This document shows, one piece after another, positions 37,775-51,000 of a DNA stretch of 64,000 nucleotides. The notes below the pieces were generated by a model that worked only from the letters and a program-made list of their open reading frames with translations, did no database searches and was not told the origin of the DNA. The stretch is taken from assembly GCA_905250075.1 (NCBI GenBank), contig CAJNOP010000001.1, positions 524,553 through 588,552 on the forward strand, written 5' to 3'. Both the position numbers and the translations under genes were made by a program. The DNA is from Rotaria sp. Silwood1 (taxonomy: Eukaryota; Rotifera; Eurotatoria; Philodinida; Philodinidae). Position 1 is the first letter of the stretch, and each line of letters starts with the position of its first letter.

Positions 37775-40226
37775 TTACCACAGAATTCTAGCTAGATCAT
37801 TTTCTAGATCATTAGCCAATTGTCGAACTATTTGATCATCATCTATCAAATTGAATTGAATATTCAGTGTCATGAGTATCTACGTGATATGAATACATAT
37901 GAATATGAGATAGACAAAAAGAAAATTAATATTACTGCATTATACTTTAATGCCTTAATCAGATGTAACACTCCTTGAGAATGAATTTTATTTTTTGAAA
38001 GATTTAATATCTTTAATTTCTATGTATAATAGTTTAAATGAATATGAGATATATTAATCAATAAGAATCTTTTCTCACTGTATTGTTTTGTAATGCATTA
38101 GCCAAATAGTATGCTCCTTCATCACTTATGCCATTCTCTTGAAGATTTAGCGTTGTTAGAGTCTGTATTATGTGATAAAAATCAGCATAAAAAAGAAAAA
38201 CTTATTCATGAAATGATCTTACATTGTTATTTTCTAATGCATTAGCTAAATATTGTGTCCCTCGATTACCAATGTCACCGACTTCAAGCATCAATTCTGT
38301 AAGTGTCTATATTAAACAAACACTATCAATGAAGAAAATACATAGAAATTTGATCTCACTGTATGATTTTGTAATACGTTAGCTAAAACTCGAGCTCCTT
38401 CAAAACCTATTGTATTACCACCAAGATGTAGTGTTGTAAGTGTCTTTATGAAAGGACAAAAATGAACAATGAAACATTTATGAAATAAGATAACTTCATT
38501 TACTGTATTATTCTGTAACGAATCAGCCAGATATTTTACTCCTCGAAAGTCAATATCATTCATCATAATATTTAATGTGGTGAGTATCTAAATTGATGGA
38601 TACACGTCAATGTGCAATAACGGAATAAAAAAGAAACCATATTTTACTGTATTATTGTGTAATGCATTTGCCAGATATTGTACTCCTTGGTTACATATTT
38701 GGTTCCATCGTAAATTTAAAGTTGTCAATGCCTATATGAAATGATAAAGACTTGTAGAAAATAGAGATGTATAGAAACTGTCATTCACCTTATTATTTCT
38801 TAATACATCAATCAAATATTGTACTCCGTCGTAACCGATATTGTTGACTTCGAGTGTCAGCGTTTCAAGTGTCTATATCGAATGGTAAAGATGAATATGA
38901 AATGCAAAGATACAGAATTATTCTTACTGTGTTTGTTTTTAATGCATTAGCTAGAAACCGTGTTCCTTCAATGCCTATTACATTGTATCCAAGTTGTATT
39001 ATTTTTAATGTCTATGTTCAACAGTCAAAAAAAAATCATAATATAGAGGAATAGAAAACGTTATTCACCTTATTATTTTGCAATGCATCAGCTAGATATT
39101 CTGTTCCTTGTTGTCCAATAAGATTGAGATCAAGCACTAACGTAGTAAGTGTCTGCGTCAAACGATGAAGACAAATATGAAATAAATAAATCAACAACTT
39201 TGCTCACTTCATTCTTCTTAAGTGCTTTAGACAAATATTGTATGCCGTCTGTACCAATTTTGTTTCGTCGAAGATTCAGTATTTTGATTGACTACGTAAT
39301 GTAAGTAAGAAGAATACGAGATAGAATCATAAGGAATTGTCACTTACTTTATTATTACGTATTGCATCAGCCAGATATTGAGTTCCTCGAGAACCGATAT
39401 TGTTAAATTCCAGAATGAGTGTAGTGAGTGTCTATATGTAATGTCAAAGATGAATATTAAACATATGGATGAATTTTTTTTTATTCGCCTTATTGTTATG
39501 TAGCGCATCAGCTAGATATTGTGCTCCTTGAAAACCAATAGCATTATTTGCAAGGTTCAATGTCATCAGGGTCTGTATAGAAATGGTAAAGATGAATCTA
39601 AATTAGATCCATCTGAAATCTCACTTACTATATTGTTCTTTAATGCATTTGCTAGATATAGTGCACCTTGATCACCTATTTTATTGCATGAAAGATCCAA
39701 TATTACGAGTGTCTATATCGAATCATAAACATCAGTATGATATTGTCATGATTAGAACAATTGTTTTACTGTATTATTCGATAATATATTAGAGAGACAT
39801 AATAATTCTTGATTTCTCAATTGTATATTTGAAATATTCAGTGTCGTAAGTGTCTACATCATGTGCAATATCAAAATATAAGGTTTAGAAATATTCTCTT
39901 CAGTTAAATCTTTATATAATAATATGAGAAACGATCGGAAGGAAAAATTTATTATATTTTTTTTGACTACATATATTCTATTTGATCTAACACATCGAGA
40001 TTAAGAGAAATCGAGAGTGCTAAAAAAAATTAATTTTCAAAATGTGACGGACACTTACCTGATATCGATTATATGTGTCGATCAATATGTTAAGTCGAGA
40101 GCAAACGTTACGAAGGGACATAATAATCGTTAAATCATCGAGATTGTCAAGAATACGATAAACAAGCTCGATAGGTAAATTGATGAGAGACAAAAACATT
40201 GGAGTTTTTGTTGAAATATCTAACAT
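37775..40226 (-). CDS. F-box protein with 14-15 RNI-type leucine-rich repeats, one repeat per exon
   Basis: Sixteen exons give 482 residues. Exon 1 (40059-40226) encodes an F-box (LINLPIELVYRILDNLDDL). The next 14 exons are each exactly 84 nt and phase 0, each coding one 28-residue repeat of the form TLTTLxLxxNxIGxxGxxYLAxALxNN. Their starts (minus strand) are 39853, 39712, 39572, 39431, 39291, 39152, 39011, 38872, 38731, 38587, 38443, 38306, 38162 and 38019. The last exon (37775-37879) has a divergent repeat and the stop. F-box/LRR proteins are substrate receptors of SCF ubiquitin ligases; the NLRC3-like repeats would form the curved recognition surface. One intron (after the exon 39489-39572) has a GC donor. 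No substrate can be named. Confidence 0.93.
37936..39853 (-). repeat. Tandem array of 14 LRR exon-intron units, about 140 bp each
   Basis: Fourteen units made of an 84-nt exon and a 53-60 nt intron, with starts 137-144 bp apart. Exons keep exact length and phase while introns drift in length, so the array looks like repeated duplication of one exon plus its intron. Confidence 0.92.
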
Positions 40227-41505
40227 TTTGAAAAATGCGTCAGTTGAAATTTGTTTTAGTATTCGTATAGACTTGTCTGCTCTGTACTTTAGCTTTTACT
40301 GTGATCATGTAATTTCTTGTTTCTGCCAATAACTACTAGCGTTCGAAATCAACAATTATATACTAAAGCTATAAGGCAGAAACTGTACGTAAACTTGGTT
40401 TTTTCTTTCAATTCTATATCAAGTACTTACTTGTGTCTATATATAGACTGTAAAGTGCAACATTTTCCTTTGTTTCCAAAAATCCATAGGAATTCAATCA
40501 GCATTTTTTCTGTTCTTTAACATGAAAATGGAAAGAAAAATAACGAATCAATGGATTAAAGGGAGCAATATTTTTCAACGAAATACGTGCCAAACCTTTA
40601 GGGTATATAGGTACGGTCGTCAACGATCGTATATAAAGAAATACAATAATATAGGAAGAAAACAGAATGTCTGTTGATTTTTTTCTTACATGGCAGTTGT
40701 ATACAGTCTTCTTTTCGCTTCGTTTTACTCCTCATATAATTGTATCGCTCCGTATACGATGATGTAATAGGGTGATCAAGGTTGAAGCCATTCAATCAGA
40801 CTCAATAGAATCTCTGAAATCTTCAACACTCAGAATCCGATGGGATTTGACTGTCAGAAACAAGAAACATTCTCAAGCCAAAAAGTCAAACATAAAATCT
40901 TGCAGGCTAGACGAAATTATATGAAAACTGTATGTAAAAGCATCGTCTCTCAAATCTTACATCAAATTCTATTATAAAATATTTCAAAGGTGTTCCGATC
41001 ATATTAGACTTCTTATATTTTTTCTTGGTGCGAATAGATTCTTTTTGTTTGGGAACAATGATTAATGGCATTTTTCGTTTTTGGGGGTATGTATGGATGT
41101 GGATCTATTTTTGATTCAAACTCACACTATGACGTCCTGTTAAGCACTGGATCATATTGCTGAGTAGTACATCTAAATAATAACGCATCCTGCTCCGCAT
41201 TACAGAATGTTGCAACTAATAAAAAAAAACATACTGTTTTTAATAGGATTCAATGAGGTCTATTTAAGTACAGGCCGGAATTTATGTAAATCCAACTGTA
41301 CAAGTTATTTCTTTCCAATTTCTAAGATGTTTTTGTGGTTGAATTTTTTCTTTATGATCGCACAAAAAAATAATCAGTGAGTCTTTTGCTTGTCTTCTCG
41401 GCAGCAAGGACCGTTTTTTTGTTATTCCTCACCATGGGAAATAGCTCAAGGCGTTTTAACATCGTTTAATAGTGCTCGATACGAGAAGAAGTATTCGCAA
41501 ATAGA
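40227..41505. other. Intergenic region
   Basis: AT-rich sequence upstream of the F-box/LRR gene; small open frames on both strands lack any recognisable features. Confidence 0.5.
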
Positions 41506-41870
41506 TTCTCCTGATCTACTGTGATTTTCGATACATAAGACAGGATAGTTGATATAATCTATGAACAAGCCATAGGACAATTCAAGGATGACAAGAATAA
41601 TGGAAAAGGCACATATTACTATGCCAATGGAGACAAGCATACAGGCGATTGGGTCGATGACAAGAGAGTAGATTAAGAAGTTTTTATATGGTACGATGGG
41701 AAACGATATGAGAAGGGTGTATTCACGAATATCTTCTTCTGATCTATTATGATGTGGTCGATGTATAAGAAAGAAAAGCTGACACAATCTATGAAGAACT
41801 CACGTGATTATATAAGAATGGAAAGAGAAATATTACGTTTTGTCAATGGTCAAGTTCAAGGAAGAATATG
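41506..41870 (+). pseudogene. MORN-repeat relic with an internal duplication
   Basis: In one plus-strand frame, 41575-41673 reads GQFKDDKNNGKGTYYYANG followed by DKHTGDWVDDKR, a clear MORN repeat. A TAA at 41674-41676 then interrupts it, and the same frame continues EVFIWYDGKRYEKGVF. A second, more decayed copy follows: about 41506-41565 and 41732-41795 share TCTGATCTAYTRTGAT-like and ATCTATGAA segments in direct orientation. No start codon or complete gene is present. MORN proteins are common membrane-associated scaffolds and phosphatidylinositol kinase regulators; this is only a remnant. Confidence 0.7.
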
Positions 41871-42349
41871 ATTAAATGATACCTTTGTTGAGTGATCTTA
41901 TTTCTATTCTTTTATTACGTAACATGCATGCATCTAACAATCTTGATTCTCTTCGCTCACAACGAACAAAATATGTAACAGGTAAACGATTTCAAACGTT
42001 CTTTGAATATTTTTAAAATAAATTTTCACAAAAGGATACAATTCATTAACCAAAGTAACGATTGTTTTTTTAATGAAATCGAGAATTAATTATGAAGAAA
42101 ATTTTATGAACCTTTATCGAACTGTGAAAGTTTTTCATTATTTTTACTCATGATTTAATGTTGTAGTTCAACTACAAAATAAAACTTGATAAATATTTAA
42201 ATTTACATTCAAGATAATGCTCATTATTTCATTCACGAAAGAATTATATAGAAATATCTAAAATTGATATCTTTATGTGTATAAATTTTATAACAAAGAA
42301 ACTGCGTTTTTTTTCACACAGATAATAAAACAAAAACAAAGCCGTAAAT
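41871..42349. other. Intergenic region
   Basis: AT-rich, nothing recognisable. Confidence 0.5.
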
Positions 42350-44746
42350 CTATCGTTTAAACCATCCAAGACCCCATGTACGCTCTGATTCCGGTGGTAC
42401 ATAATTTGGTGGTAATTCATCTAAATTAGCACTCCATAATTCAGCATTCCTAAATAATATAAACATAGGATTATAAAAATCTTTTTTTTTTTCTTTCATA
42501 AAGATTTACTCTCGATGTAAGATCCATTTCATAACTTGTTCATAATGTAAATCTTCATAAGTACGATTTATTAATCGACAACCAACATTATGAATAAAGC
42601 CATACATAAATCTAACAAAATAAACATGAAAAATAAACAAAATTGTTTCTTATCCAAATAAATTCAGAAAAAATATATGTGAGAAAGACTGCCCTTTGTA
42701 AAATGTATGAATAGGATATTACCAATATTTTTCAATTGCTTCAAAGAGACTAAAAAAGTTTGAAACTATTGAGTTCGAATCAAAATTTTGTATTGTTTCC
42801 AAATATATGTTCAATATTTCTTCAGAACTTCTGACTTAAGCATTATCAGCCGACTTTGTAAACGCACGAAAATCAAATTTTGACTTTTTTTTGTAGCAAT
42901 AGTCTTCGTAACTGCATACATGTTACTGCCAATTTTTTTCTACATAGCTGTAAAGACGAGATTGTTCTCTGCAAAGGCATATAAGAATCAAGAGGTTCAG
43001 AATAATCATTCAGAAATGACTGAGCTCACTTTATAAGTATGTTTTCCATAGAAATCTAGAAAATTTCCGACATTGACACTGTTCACCTTATCAAAAAACT
43101 GTTTGCTGATAGATGAATTGGAGCAAACTAATAATTAGTAATACCTTATTTTTTTCGAGAAATGTATATTCATTTGTTCACTGTATTTGAAACAATTTTT
43201 ACTTCGACTCTGAGTAAGTTTTGGTGCGCTGAAGCTCATTCAAATATAATTTACGAGCCTTGAAAATGTCAATTCATAACTTTCTTAAGCCAGAAGTCAT
43301 ATATTCGAAAAGAACACAAAAGTTTGATACTGGCTTAATGTTTGCAAGTTTGTACAAGCTCTTTCAAGAGGTTGAAAAAGAACAAACATTTTTTTGTCAA
43401 ACTAGTTTTCTCTGACTCGTTAAAAGCATGAATCATTTCTATGAATTGCTTTGCAAATTTCTTTTATATCTATCAAAATTTATAAAAATTTTCTCCTTTG
43501 AAATCGATTTCTTTATTAGCTGCTCAAAATAAACTCTGTATCTTTTGACTATATATCAATCTTATTCTAGCTGTATTTTATTTTCTCATTTCAGATAATT
43601 TTTAAATTTAAATTATCTACCCCATAACACCGCCTTGTATCGTAGCAACAACTGCTGCCAATGGACTATGAAACATTTTAAGTGCAAAACCAACTAATGC
43701 TCCGCCGGGTATACAATCATATATCGTTGATTTATTCCGATAAGCTTCAATAGCATATTGAGTTGTCCTAGAATAAAACAATTTTGTTTTTCATAAAAAA
43801 AAAAAAAAAATCTTCATTTTGTTCAATGTAAAAAATACATACATCATTGTTTCAGTAATAAATAGAACAATAAATGCAACTCGGTAAGCTTCTTTCATAA
43901 ACATAACAACATTAAATTGTCGATAAGCTCTCTAAAATAATATAAATATATAAATATTGTAAAAATAAAAATTCTCAATAGAGCTAAGCTCACCTCCTCA
44001 CCTCAGCCGTTAATCGATCTTGAAATTTTAACATAGATGTTTGGCGAATATAAATAGGTTTCATTTCTTCTTTTCGATTAAATCCAAATAGACAACCAAT
44101 ACCCATAGCAATAGCCATACATTGCCAATCTTTTACTCTTGCATAAATTGGATATTCACCTAGTTCACTACAAAATAATAAGTACTGATTTCAGTGAAAT
44201 CTTTTTTTTGATCTAATATATACATAACAGTACTTAAAACTTTAATTCTTTATATATACTTCATATTTATATCAAGTTATGTTACTCAGTTATAATAATA
44301 ATAATTCAATTATAGTCTTTTACGTCTAATAGATATTTCATTCTATTTCGATTTCAATCTATCATTTCAATAATGAAAATTAAAGCTTACTCTTTCCAAA
44401 GAAATCGTTCGACACGATCACGTGGAGTTTCTTGTTTAAATCGAGCTTGTATTAAATTTTCTAAATCTTCTCTTGTTAGATAATGTTTTCCTAATACTGA
44501 TAAAACATTTGATGATGGAAGCGTTGATACTTTATCTTTATCAATGAAAGATTTTGTATGATCCATATTTTTCGATAGATCAGCATTTAATGCAAGATCT
44601 CTATTCGAAATTAATGGTGATGATTCATCAAGAGCTTTCTTTTTTTGATATTCATCATCCAAAATTGATAAATTTTTATTATTTGAATTTGATCCAAATA
44701 TATTCAATGGCCATACTAATGAACGTGATAAAAATAAATATATCAT
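42350..44746 (-). CDS. TIMMDC1-like mitochondrial complex I assembly factor (Tim17/22/23 family)
   Basis: Six exons, 44391-44746, 44002-44167, 43843-43931, 43621-43767, 42510-42611 and 42350-42449, join in frame to give 319 residues. The middle has Tim17-type glycine-rich membrane helices: CMAIAMGIGCLFGF, a helix with VAFIVLFITETMM, then AYRNKSTIYDCIPGGALVGF and AVVATIQGGVMG. The YRNK segment followed by a GxxxG helix is what I recall of TIMMDC1 (C3orf1), which anchors early complex I intermediates in the inner membrane. The N- and C-terminal parts are less conserved. AG of TTTTTAAG touches the start codon, a likely splice acceptor. One intron is 1009 nt, the others 69-165 or up to 223 nt. 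Another Tim17-family role cannot be excluded. Confidence 0.75.
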
Positions 44747-45098
44747 CTTAAAAACAAACAAGCAAACAATAAGCGAATTTTTAGCATCTTTATTATTAAA
44801 CGTTATATAATGAATCCCGAGGTTTTTTTAATAAACAGTACTAGAAAAAAAAATGTATCGAAAAAAAAGAAAAAGAAAAAAAAAATCCGTATATTCATAT
44901 ATATGTGTATGTATATGCACGTCATATCAACGCACCTAATCTTAATATCTAACTAGAATCGTCATTTGAAATATATCCTTTTTTTTTGCTTTTTTTTGCT
45001 CATAAATGTCTCATAGACCGCTTGATAATAAAAAAAAAATAAGATAAACATTTGATTTAAATAAAAGAGTAAAAGAAACACCAGTAGAGTTCCACATA
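44747..45098. other. Short intergenic spacer
   Basis: A 352-bp spacer between two minus-strand genes, with many A runs. It would hold the FAM120 3' end and the leader of the TIMMDC1-like message. Confidence 0.5.
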
Positions 45099-48000
45099 TC
45101 AAGGGCCATGAGGTCGTTGTTGATGTTCGGCGATCATGGACGGATGATGACATGATTGCACAGCTATTGGAATTCCATTATTTGTTGTTGATCGGTGAAT
45201 ATCATATCTTTGAAAAAAGAACGTTTTAGTTAAAATATAATAATAATTAATGTAACTTACTGAGTATAATCCCCAGTAGGTAATCTATTCATTTGTCTTT
45301 GAATTGATATAGGTGTTTGTTGATGTTTTTGTTGTTCAATGATACGTTGTTGTAATGCTTGTATATTTAATTCTTGTGCTTGCATTGAACTTGGTGAAAC
45401 ACGTTGTGATTGTTGTTGATAAGTATTAGTATTATTTGTTGGCATTACTGTTGTAAAATTAACTGTTCGTTGTGGAGCAATAGGTGCATGTGGTGGAAGG
45501 CCAGGTAACATTTGATGATGATGAGGATGATATGGTGTTGTTAGAGGTTGTTGAAAAGAATTTGTTGATGTTGGTGATGGTTGATAGAATGGTGGTCCAT
45601 TAGCAATAGTATATGGTGGTGGATGATGAAGATGATTATATGATGCTATTGGAATATGAGGATTAATTATTTGTGTTGGATGAGGATATGGAATAGGTGC
45701 TGGTGTTGTAGGAACAGGTGGTGGATGCATTTGAAGATGAACAAATTGTTCATCAAGAGAATTAATAAAACTAAATAATAAAAATATTTGAATGTTCTAT
45801 GTTGAATAGAATCATGTTTTCAACTTAGAACTTTTTATATATTAGTTGAATTTTTCCTTTCTTCAAAGCTACATAACCTCCGAAAGATATCTGTTCATAT
45901 TTAGATTTGGTTGATATAAGAATTTTTTAGTAGATTCCTCTTACAAGAGACTGACTTTCGACAAAATAAATTATACTTGGGAATGGCGATCTGAAGCTAT
46001 GTAAATATCAAGGTCTCTATACAATAATGCCATATATAAATTTTCATCAATATTGGATATTACATTGCAAAGATATAGATTTCTTAATATATCCGTGTAT
46101 TACACAATACTTTATGACAATCGTAGATATATAGAGAAATTCATATCTTAGCAATGCAATATCGAAAATTGATCAAATTTTATACATGACATAGTTGAAT
46201 AGGAACCTTCATGTCTACACAGTTTCGGATCGAAATTTTGAAACAATATTTTTTTCAAGAATTAACTTCTGTAGGTGGAGTTCGCTAAACAAGTATTATC
46301 TCAACTAAATCTAAGCATAAGTAGAAAATCTTTGAAGGTTATACTACTCTAGTAAACTTCTACATATTGGCAAACTATGAAGATGAACGAAGTGGATCAT
46401 TTAGAAATGTTTTCTCATACGTAACGAAGAGGTTATATAAAATGATTGATTTAGTAAATGATTATTAATAATATCTTACTTATTATTTATTGGTTGTTGA
46501 TGTTGAATAGGCATAGGTTGCATATTATGTATTGAATGAGTTTGTTGGTGTTGTGGTTGCATGTGTAAATGATTAGCAGGTATTGCTGACGTTGTTGCAG
46601 CAGTCCATTGATCATTAGATAATGGATGATGTTGTTGTGGTGATGTAGTAAAATTTATATTTGTTGCTATGTGAGTGTTGAATTTCATTGATTGTTGATG
46701 ATTTTTTGCATTGAATAGAGTACCTAAAAGTAAAAATAAATACACTTTTGTCTTATATTGATCAAAATTTCGGATTTTATTCATAATAATTGTTAATTAT
46801 AGGAAAAGAATATTTTTCATAGAAACTAATAATAATTTTGATTACCATTATTATTCTTTTTGTTTCCAGTATTTTTCATATGACCAGTTTGTTTAAACTG
46901 CGCTGGTTGCTGTTGCTGTTGTTGTTGACGATAATTTGCAATGGGTGTTTGTTGTTGATTATTAAGTTCATTTGTTATTGATTGTTTATTATTAGTACGC
47001 AATGGTGGACGTGTTGAATTGGCTAAAAGTGTTTGTGTACGTCCTTGTCGTGATTGATTTTTTAAAATACGTTGTTGCTGTTGTTGTGGTGCTGCAGGAT
47101 ATTGATATTGTTGTTGTTGTTGCTGTTGTTGTATTGGAGTATGATGTACATTATCATTTGGTGCTCGATCAAGTATAATATCAAGCAAATGTGAACCAAT
47201 TTGCGCAAAATGAACCTAAAATTGAAAATTAACAGTCATAATCGATCATTATTATTTACAATCGAAATAGTCTTCTATAAAGTATGAGAGAGTATTTTTT
47301 GTGATATAACTTAGTATTGAGAAGTGTTTTGATCGAAAACTTTATAGTTAACTCAACCAATACGTTGAATAATAATTTGTTTCATCAACATAAGCCTTGC
47401 TACTAATGAACAAGTAGCTAAACTTGAATCTTTCTTTTTTGAATCATATTTTGATCACAAATCGAAACGTTGTTTTTCTTTAGATGTGGATATTCCATTG
47501 TACAGAACAAATCTCATGGCATTTGATTCCTTCTTCGATAGTTCAATGCTATCTCTATCAAGAATAAAAATTTCATGTCAAACGGTTTTAATTTGCCTGA
47601 TTTATGAAATATTCTTTGAGTGATGTCGGCATAAGAATTGACCGAACTCATCAAAAAGAGATCCATAACTTCAATTAGTTTCAACCTTTCGCTTTAAAAA
47701 TTTTTCTAGTAAGAGTTCTGTTCTAATAAACTTTTCTTGAAAGCTTTCACAGTTTCTCTCTTACATTTCCATCACATAATATAATCATTAAATCTTGATT
47801 TTGTTGATAATATTGAGCTTGTAAATATTTTTGATGAAATAATTTTCCATTAAAAAAATGTGATGGACAACAATATTTTGGATGTATTGGTGCACCACAT
47901 ACTTCATTAGCAAATAAAATTGTTTCAAAACCACGCATAAATAAATGTGCTAATTGTATTGGACGTGTTTCATAATTTATTATTTGTATATGATCATATT

Positions 48001-51000
48001 GATTTAAAAAATTTGTTGATTGTATATTCATTAATGGTTTAGGTTGTAATTCTGTTATTAAAACAGCTTGAGAAATAAATGCCATTAATTCATATATATG
48101 TAAAATAGCTGATGTTGATGAATAACGAAAAAATTCCATATATATATAACGTAATATACATATAAATATAAGATAATTATGTGATATTGTATATATTTTT
48201 GGTAAATCACAATAATATAATGATTGTAAAAATGTTTTCATACGTATTTGACGATCTTCATCTGGACTTGTACCAAACCAAAGTTGCTCAATAGTATGTT
48301 TTAATAATAATTGTTCACAAATTATTTCTGTTAAATAAGAACCATGTTCACTATTATAAACTTGTTCACGTATAATTGTATTATTATCAAATAATATTGA
48401 ATAAAGATATTTACGTATTGGACGAAAAAATTCACATACACCTGGGATTGTATTGCACATTTCAGGTTCAATTGTTACAGGAAATGTTATTTCATGCTAG
48501 AATATCGTTTATTTGTTTTTGTAAATATTTTATTTAGAAAAAGAAAACATTAATAACAAACAAAAAAAAAGACAACCTACTTTGTAAAGACACTGAAAGA
48601 TCCATGGCATCATTAAACCTTGTTTATGAAGATTAAAAGCAGTACGTATTACTTCAATATTCGCACCTGAACAATTCTCGAATATTATATTTTCATCTGA
48701 CTTATTCACAGATACTAAACAACAAAAAAATAAACAAATGTCAAAAAATAACAGTTTTATTATTAATTATAGAAAAAAAAAAGAATTTTGTTTGCATTAG
48801 CTGGATATTAGGGTTTGTGTTAATAATGCTTTAAAAAGTATAAGGCAATGATTGATAAGAATTTAATTAACGAAGATATTTACAAAAGATAGATTTTTGT
48901 TTTCTTTATGTTTTAGATAGATATTTACCATATATAGAAATACTAAATGATAGATAAAAAGTTAGAAAATAATAGAGAACATGAATTGTATAACATAATA
49001 AATTTTGTTTCATAAACTTCAAGAAATCAAAAGCATAATGTTTCAATACTGAATCGTGAAATTTTCTCAGATCGAAATTTCGGATCGGACCCAAAATATT
49101 TCTCAATTGGTCCTCCGAAAAAACCATATTTCTATAGATATTCAGTGCACTTCATAATACTTATCAGCAGCATACATATCAATCGAACTATGGTTCTAGA
49201 GCTCCGTTCTGCAGAGTTGACGTCGTGCTAAGCAGTATGAATTTAGAAGGCATTATATTTGCAATTTTTTAGTTAGATAATTGTATTTCTAGACATGGCA
49301 TGGTATGTCAATAGACAAAAATGCTTCAGTTGGAACCATCAGTTGTGCAATCACGGATGAGCGCATATGGGTATGCACTCGTACTCGATAGAGTAATGAA
49401 TGAGTTCTTATCGAACTTTCTTTCCCTTTTCAAAATGAGATGTCAAAATATATCTCAAAAGTGAATTTATACATAATAAAAAAGGCCAAAAACCTTGGAA
49501 TATTTATGAGAAAACGTTAGTTAGTTAGTTAAAAGTAGGTCAAAGGAGCATCATTTGGTAGTCTTATTAAGCTCTCTGTTATTTATGTTAGTACTTATTG
49601 CTTATAAGTAATAAGTATCTCAGAAGAACACACCACATCTAATAGAATCAAAGCAGATTGTTCAGCAGTATGCTATCCTGCTGAATATGAGGTTTTATTG
49701 AAAATTCATGCTACTAAGTACTACGAAGTGTATTAACGTTTTATAGAATTTCAAGTTTTTATGGAACTTAATAAGAGGAATTTAAGCCCAATTTTTTATA
49801 AAATGAAATCGGACGATTCTAAATTTACTGAACTAATTTATTCTATTGAAACAAAAGAAAAACTTTCATAATATGTAATGATGTAGCATATAATATAAGT
49901 ATTTAGTTTTTTTGTCTGTATATTTCAAAATTTCATCATAGAGTTAAAGAAAGATTTTCATAGTTTAAATGATATTTTACCTTGACTAGAAGAGAAATTA
50001 GAACAGAAAGACGTTTCTGATGATTCCATAGAATCGATTACTGATTGACTTTCGATGATTGCCTTTAAATAATATTGATAAGACTCGATTAATAATTGTG
50101 TTTTATTTTTGCGTGTGTCATTATCGGTTAAATGTCTACATAGAAATTATTTAATTTATAATCTAGCAAAAATAAAAAAACGTTTTCTTTTTACTTGAAA
50201 ACTTGATTAGCAATCAAATCAAAATCAATATCATTATCAATGTTTTGTTTTCGAATATAATCCACAAGACGTGAAATAAGCTGATCAACAGTCGAATTTA
50301 TTGAAAGATTATTTCCATTTAAACGAGATTGTGTAGAAAAATGTACTGGTGATGTTACAGATGATGTTTGTTGATGATCTTCACTTGTATCGAGTGTATT
50401 ATTATCAGGAGAACATATGTCTGTTTTCGTTTCTGACATAGACGAATCGATTGTTGGTGGTGAAACAGTTCCATTACTTTTCTATAAAGAAAATCATATT
50501 TTTCATCCTTCTTCTAAGACTTAAAATAGAAAAAAAAATAGTTTCGTAGTAGTTGAAAACATCTTTTTGTATTACATACGATATCATATCGATATTGACT
50601 GCTGACAGATTTATGATATGATAAAACAAATCAACTGATTTTAAGGTTACAAAAGATACAAAGAAGTAAACTAATGAATAAAACAAAATTTATTCTAAAA
50701 AGGTGACTTTGTTTATAAAAATAAAACTACATGATCTGTTGCAATAGATGAATAAAATATAGTGAATATTAAGTTAATTTTTATCAGTCATATAAAAAGA
50801 ACATTGAATTAAGGGTGCCTCTTTCCACTTTTGTAACCCAAAATGTTTGTTTTTTTTTGTTACCATTGTGTAGTCTGAAGTAGGATCTATCTATTAAGTA
50901 CATTTTTGAATCCAAAAAGTGTATGTACATGTTAAAAATAATCAACTTTTTCGTGAAAAACTATGCACAAACTTTTTTCACATATGCTATACACGGTTTC

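Noticed and set aside
48906-49127. 73-codon minus-strand frame in a FAM120 intron
   Set aside because: It does not join the FAM120 exons in phase and shows no family features; flanking exons join cleanly without it.
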